DNA of 64,000 nucleotides. Source: Ignavibacteriota bacterium. Its GTDB lineage: Bacteria > Bacteroidota > Ignavibacteria > Ignavibacteriales > Melioribacteraceae. The notes below the pieces were generated by a model. That model ran no database searches. It was not told the origin of the DNA and was given only the letters and a program-made list of their open reading frames with translations. Made by a program: the position numbers and the translations under genes. This document shows, one piece after another, positions 60,533-64,000 of the stretch; within the stretch, counting starts at the first letter, position 1, and each line of letters starts with the position of its first letter. Location of the stretch: the NCBI GenBank assembly GCA_016713565.1, contig JADJOX010000006.1, forward strand, positions 1 through 64,000. The letters run 5' to 3'.

Positions 60533-62743
60533 ATGGCAAAAAATCTTGTTTTGGTGGAATCTCCATCAAAAGCTAAGACTATTAATAAATATTTAGGAAA
60601 GAACTACATTGTTGAGGCAACTGTTGGTCATATTAAAAATTTGCCTAAAACTAAACTCGGTATTGATATTGAAGATGGATTCAAAGTTCAGCTCGTAAAT
60701 ATACGCGGGAAAGGCGATACAATAAAGAAAATTAGAAAACTTGCCGGCAAAGCCGAGAAAATATATGTCGCAACTGACCCTGATCGCGAAGGCGAAGCAA
60801 TAGCTCAAGATATTGTTGAAGTTTTAGAAGGAAAAACGGAAGCTCACATTTACCGTGTTTTATTCAATGAAATAACCAAAAATGCGGTTAAAAAATCAAT
60901 GGAAAACCCGCTTGAAATTGACGAGGCATTGGTTCAATCTCAGAGAGCAAGAAGAGTAATGGATAGAATTATTGGATACAGCATTAGTCCATTATTGTGG
61001 CGGTCGATTCTTGAAGCTTCTGGAAATTCACTTTCTGCCGGTAGAGTACAATCTGTTGCTTTAAGGCTAATCTGCGAACGCGAAGAATTGATTGACAATT
61101 TTATTCCTACAGAATATTGGACAATTAGCGCCGAATTGCAAACGGATAAAGGCGAAATTCTAAATGTTAAATTGTCTGAAAGAAACGGAAAACAATTAAA
61201 AATTCAGCCAAAACCTGAAATGACAGATTCTGATTGGGAAGATTTTTTAAAGAAGAATTTTGCGATTTCCAACATTGAAGATGCTGAAAAAATTCTTAAT
61301 GAAATTAAGAATGCAGAAGAATTTGTAATTAACGATATTACCAAAAAGCAGTCAAAAAGAAATCCGCCGGCACCTTTTATAACCAGTACGCTTCAGGCGG
61401 AAGCTTCAAGAAAATTAGGATTTCGACCACGAAAAACCATGACTATTGCTCAAAGTTTATATGAAGGTATTAAACTTGACAAAGGTGAAATAACCGGTTT
61501 AATTACATATATGAGGACCGACTCGACACGATTAAGTGAAGAAATTGTTTCAACCGCACGAAATTTTATTGGTGAAAATTTTGGTGAAAATTATTTGCCA
61601 AAACATCCTAAATCATATGAAAAAAATAATAAGAAAAATGTTCAAGATGCGCATGAAGCAATTCGTCCTACTTCATTAGATTATTCGCCGCAGGATGTAA
61701 AAGATTTTTTAGATAAAGACCAGTTTAGATTATATCAATTGATTTGGCAGAGATTTGTTGCTTGTCAAATGGAATCTGCTGATGTTGAATCAACAAATGT
61801 TTCTGTAAAAGCAGATGAAAATATTTTAAAAGCTTCTGGCTCTGTAATAACATTCGACGGATTTCTAAAGGTTTATCAGGAAGATAAAGAAAACGGAAAT
61901 GAGAGTGAAAACGGGGAAGCTTCTCAAATTCCTGCGGGTCTGGAAAATGACCAAAAATTAAATTTAATAAGCGCTGAAAAAAATCAGCAATTTACAAAAC
62001 CTTTGCCGCGATATACAGAAAGTACTCTAATTAAAGAGCTTGAAAATAACGGAATTGGAAGACCAAGTACATATGCTTCAATAATTGGTACAATTCAAGA
62101 TAGATATTACATTGACCAGAGTGAGAAAAAACTTATTCCAACTGACTTAGGTAAAAAAGTCAATTCAGTTCTTGTTCACAATTTCCCAAAAATATTAGAT
62201 GTGAACTTTACTGCTAAAATGGAAGAAGAATTGGATATGGTTGCGTCAAAAACAAATAATTATTTACAGGTTCTTGAAGATTTCTATCACCCGTTTTCAA
62301 AGCAGTTGAACAAAGTTAAACATAATTTAGAAAAAGTAATTTGTGAAAAATGCGGTTCAGAGATGGAGATCAAAATAGGCAGATTCGGGAAATATTTTGC
62401 TTGTACGGCTTATCCGAATTGTAAGAATATTAAATCTGCAAATGAGATGAAAACAAAAAATAGTGAACCGGAATATACTGGTGATGAGTGTCCAAAATGT
62501 GGAAGTAAAACCGTATTTAGAAGCGGTCGCTTTGGAAAATTTATTGGCTGTGAAAATTATCCGACTTGTGATTTCACCAAGCAGATAACGCTAGGAATTA
62601 AATGTCCTGTTTGTAAAGACGGTGATGTAATAACCAGAAGATCAAAAAGCGGAAGATACTTTTACGGATGCAGCAATTATCCCAACTGTGATTATGTAAG
62701 TTGGAACAAACCGGTGGTAGAGCTAGTTAAATCTGAAAATTAA
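60533..62743 (+). CDS. topA: DNA topoisomerase I
   Basis: 736 residues, type IA topoisomerase that relaxes negative supercoils. The Toprim domain starts at 'KNLVLVESPSKAKTINKYLG', with metal site 'ATDPDREGEAIA'. The catalytic Tyr is in 'GLITYMRTDSTRLS' (Tyr326). 'PAPFITSTLQAEASRKLGF' and 'NGIGRPSTYASII' are conserved blocks. Three C-terminal Cys4 zinc fingers ('CEKCGSEM', 'CPKCGSKT', 'CPVCKDGD') bind DNA. ATG start. The recombinase gene follows by 12 bp. Confidence 0.97.
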   Translation: MAKNLVLVESPSKAKTINKYLGKNYIVEATVGHIKNLPKTKLGIDIEDGFKVQLVNIRGKGDTIKKIRKLAGKAEKIYVATDPDREGEAIAQDIVEVLEGKTEAHIYRVLFNEITKNAVKKSMENPLEIDEALVQSQRARRVMDRIIGYSISPLLWRSILEASGNSLSAGRVQSVALRLICEREELIDNFIPTEYWTISAELQTDKGEILNVKLSERNGKQLKIQPKPEMTDSDWEDFLKKNFAISNIEDAEKILNEIKNAEEFVINDITKKQSKRNPPAPFITSTLQAEASRKLGFRPRKTMTIAQSLYEGIKLDKGEITGLITYMRTDSTRLSEEIVSTARNFIGENFGENYLPKHPKSYEKNNKKNVQDAHEAIRPTSLDYSPQDVKDFLDKDQFRLYQLIWQRFVACQMESADVESTNVSVKADENILKASGSVITFDGFLKVYQEDKENGNESENGEASQIPAGLENDQKLNLISAEKNQQFTKPLPRYTESTLIKELENNGIGRPSTYASIIGTIQDRYYIDQSEKKLIPTDLGKKVNSVLVHNFPKILDVNFTAKMEEELDMVASKTNNYLQVLEDFYHPFSKQLNKVKHNLEKVICEKCGSEMEIKIGRFGKYFACTAYPNCKNIKSANEMKTKNSEPEYTGDECPKCGSKTVFRSGRFGKFIGCENYPTCDFTKQITLGIKCPVCKDGDVITRRSKSGRYFYGCSNYPNCDYVSWNKPVVELVKSEN

Positions 62744-62755
62744 ATCAAAAATTTA

Positions 62756-63646
62756 ATGAGTTCGAAAACTTTAAATGAATTTCTTTCTGAATTTATTGCC
62801 AACAATTCGGCAATAAAAAGAGTATCTGAAAATACATTAATTTCTTATGAAAATGATGTTCGTCAATTCATTGGATATTTAGAAGTAAAAGAAATATCTC
62901 ACCCAAAATCAATATCCGAAAGACTGGTTAGAGCATATATTCTTAAATTAGTTGAAGAAAATTATAACCGTTCATCAATTTCAAGAAAGCTTTCGGTTTT
63001 AAGGGGTTTTTTCAATTATTTATTACAAATTCAAGCCCTTAAAATTAATCCCATTGAAAACATAAAGAATCCAAAAATCAAAAGAAAACTTCCGGAAATA
63101 ATAAATCTTGACTCTTATTTAAAAATTCTTAAAATTATAGATGAGGAACAAAAAGATAATAGAAACAATAAACTTGTATTTGAGTTGTTATACGGTTGTG
63201 CGCTTAGAGTTTCAGAACTCTGTAATCTAAACTTTGGAGATATTGATCTGAACCGTAAAAGTCTAAAAGTCTTTGGCAAAGGAAGTAAGACCAGATTAGT
63301 ACCTATTGGCGAAAAATCTCAAACTATTTTGGAAGAATATTTATCTTCCAGACCGCATTTAATGAACAAAGATCCATTGATATTAACAGATTCAAAAGTT
63401 AGAATTTATCCTAAATATGTTGATCGTTTAGTAAAAAAATATTTTTCAAAAGTTTCCGGTATTGCAAAACAAAGCCCTCATATTCTCAGACATTCTGCCG
63501 CCACACATATGCTTGATAACGGCGCCGATTTAATGGGAGTTAAAGAATTATTGGGTCACGAAAATCTTTCAACAACGCAAATATATACTCACGTTAGCGT
63601 TGAAAGATTAAAACAATCATATAAAAACGCTCATCCAAAATCATAA
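62756..63646 (+). CDS. xerD: Tyrosine recombinase XerC/XerD
   Basis: 296 residues. SAM-like core-binding domain at the N-terminus ('NTLISYENDVRQFIGYLE', 'RKLSVLRGFFNYLLQ'), then the catalytic domain with the full R-K-H-R-H-Y set: Arg151 (in 'YGCALRVSELC'), His242 and Arg245 ('PHILRHSAATHML'), His268 ('LLGHENLSTTQIYTHVS') and Tyr277. It resolves chromosome dimers at dif with a partner. Whether it is XerC, XerD or a single XerH-like protein cannot be told from this window. It lies in a housekeeping run, not near an element. Confidence 0.9.
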   Translation: MSSKTLNEFLSEFIANNSAIKRVSENTLISYENDVRQFIGYLEVKEISHPKSISERLVRAYILKLVEENYNRSSISRKLSVLRGFFNYLLQIQALKINPIENIKNPKIKRKLPEIINLDSYLKILKIIDEEQKDNRNNKLVFELLYGCALRVSELCNLNFGDIDLNRKSLKVFGKGSKTRLVPIGEKSQTILEEYLSSRPHLMNKDPLILTDSKVRIYPKYVDRLVKKYFSKVSGIAKQSPHILRHSAATHMLDNGADLMGVKELLGHENLSTTQIYTHVSVERLKQSYKNAHPKS

Positions 63647-63655
63647 GGAGTTTTT

Positions 63656-63958
63656 ATGAATGTACAAATAACATCACGAAAGTTCAAAGCCAAAGAATCC
63701 TTAAAGGAAGAGATAACTTATCAATTAAAATCACTTGAAAAATATAGTGATGATATTATTGATGCCAATGTAATTTTAAGCTATACACATTCAAAAGACA
63801 GTATTAAAAGCGTAGAAATAAATTTAAATATACCCGGTAAAACATTATCGGCAAATGAATCAAGCGACGAATATGGCAAAGCTTTGTCGGCGACAATTCA
63901 AAAATTAACGAAACAATTAAAAACACTGAAATCTAAACGAATTTCCAAAGCAAGATAA
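63656..63958 (+). CDS. hpf: Ribosome hibernation promoting factor, short form
   Basis: 100 residues of the HPF/RaiA/YfiA fold, starting 'MNVQITSRKFKAKESLKEEI' with 'YQLKSLEKYSDDIIDANVIL' and a basic C-terminus. It lacks the long C-terminal dimerisation domain, so it is the short type. A clear AAGGAG ribosome site lies before the ATG. It binds the decoding centre of 30S in stationary phase and protects idle ribosomes. Confidence 0.88.
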   Translation: MNVQITSRKFKAKESLKEEITYQLKSLEKYSDDIIDANVILSYTHSKDSIKSVEINLNIPGKTLSANESSDEYGKALSATIQKLTKQLKTLKSKRISKAR

Positions 63959-64000
63959 TTGAATATTAATAGTAAAAACATTTTTAGAAAAGAAAGTATT
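63959..64000 (+). CDS. Start of a gene cut by the window edge
   Basis: A TTG directly after the hpf stop opens 'NINSKNIFRKESI' to the edge with no stop. It is too short to identify. Genes after hpf are often hprK-type or sigma-54-related, which is context only. Confidence 0.3.
   Translation, partial: MNINSKNIFRKESI

Noticed and set aside
62756..63646. Recombinase as the integrase of a mobile element
   Set aside because: It is a XerC/D-type protein sitting between topA and hpf in a core gene run, far from the island at the left edge.

Overview
The window is AT-rich (about 30% GC by eye), densely coding for most of its length, and looks like a chromosomal segment of a Bacteroidota/Ignavibacteriota-type bacterium. 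Four things point there: three secreted proteins carry C-terminal type IX secretion (T9SS) sorting domains of the YPNPFNPET kind; a DUF4835 (PorD-like) protein and a PorV/PorQ-like barrel are present; TTG is often used as a start codon; and the housekeeping genes (purF, ftsY, trpS, lysS, scpAB, topA, ybeY) are of that lineage's type. The T9SS tails and the citrate-lyase/aconitase/IDH set suggest Ignavibacteria most strongly, but this is inference.

Layout. 1-3.9 kb is an accessory region that directly abuts the 3' end of a tRNA-Ser gene. It holds three related small proteins, a phage-like small protein, a decayed membrane protein and a decayed toxin-like/XRE/third-gene operon; almost every gene there is broken by single-base indels. 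4.0-8.3 kb (minus) is a MacAB-like ABC export operon: two permeases, an ATPase and a frameshifted membrane-fusion protein. 8.6-19.8 kb (minus) is a metabolic block: patatin, small membrane protein, citrate lyase alpha (CitF), a CitD-CitE fusion, an MmgE/PrpD protein, a phosphoesterase, a homoaconitase-like aconitase, a divergent HD protein, four-helix-bundle (IVP) proteins and an isocitrate-dehydrogenase-family enzyme. 19.9-23.7 kb carries outer-membrane proteins and the PorD-like protein.

23.7-27.2 kb is the most interesting unit: serine palmitoyltransferase, a large GNAT-fold acyltransferase and a divergently transcribed NAD-dependent epimerase-type reductase. This is the three-enzyme set described for bacterial ceramide synthesis (Spt, bCerS, CerR). 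27.2-28.0 kb has a GIY-YIG protein and a haem-binding lipoprotein. 28.1-35.6 kb is an envelope operon: a 1496-residue repeat adhesin-like T9SS cargo, an OmpA-like protein with calcium-binding repeats, and a PEGA-repeat lipoprotein.

35.7-64 kb is mostly housekeeping on the plus strand: tRNA-Pro, purF, an interrupted subtilisin-like T9SS protease, pgsA, ftsY, mnmA, an HNH protein, a VIT-domain T9SS protein, a GH5 glycosidase, trpS, scpA, scpB, rluB, lysS, envelope genes, ctpA, a gamma-carbonic-anhydrase-like protein, ybeY, smg-like, topA, xer and hpf.

A recurring feature is single-nucleotide loss or gain in short homopolymers that splits otherwise good genes (HlyD, HNH, IVP, S8 protease, possibly GIY-YIG). 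It is dense in the first 3.8 kb and sparse elsewhere. That is either real gene decay or residual sequencing error, and raw reads would decide.
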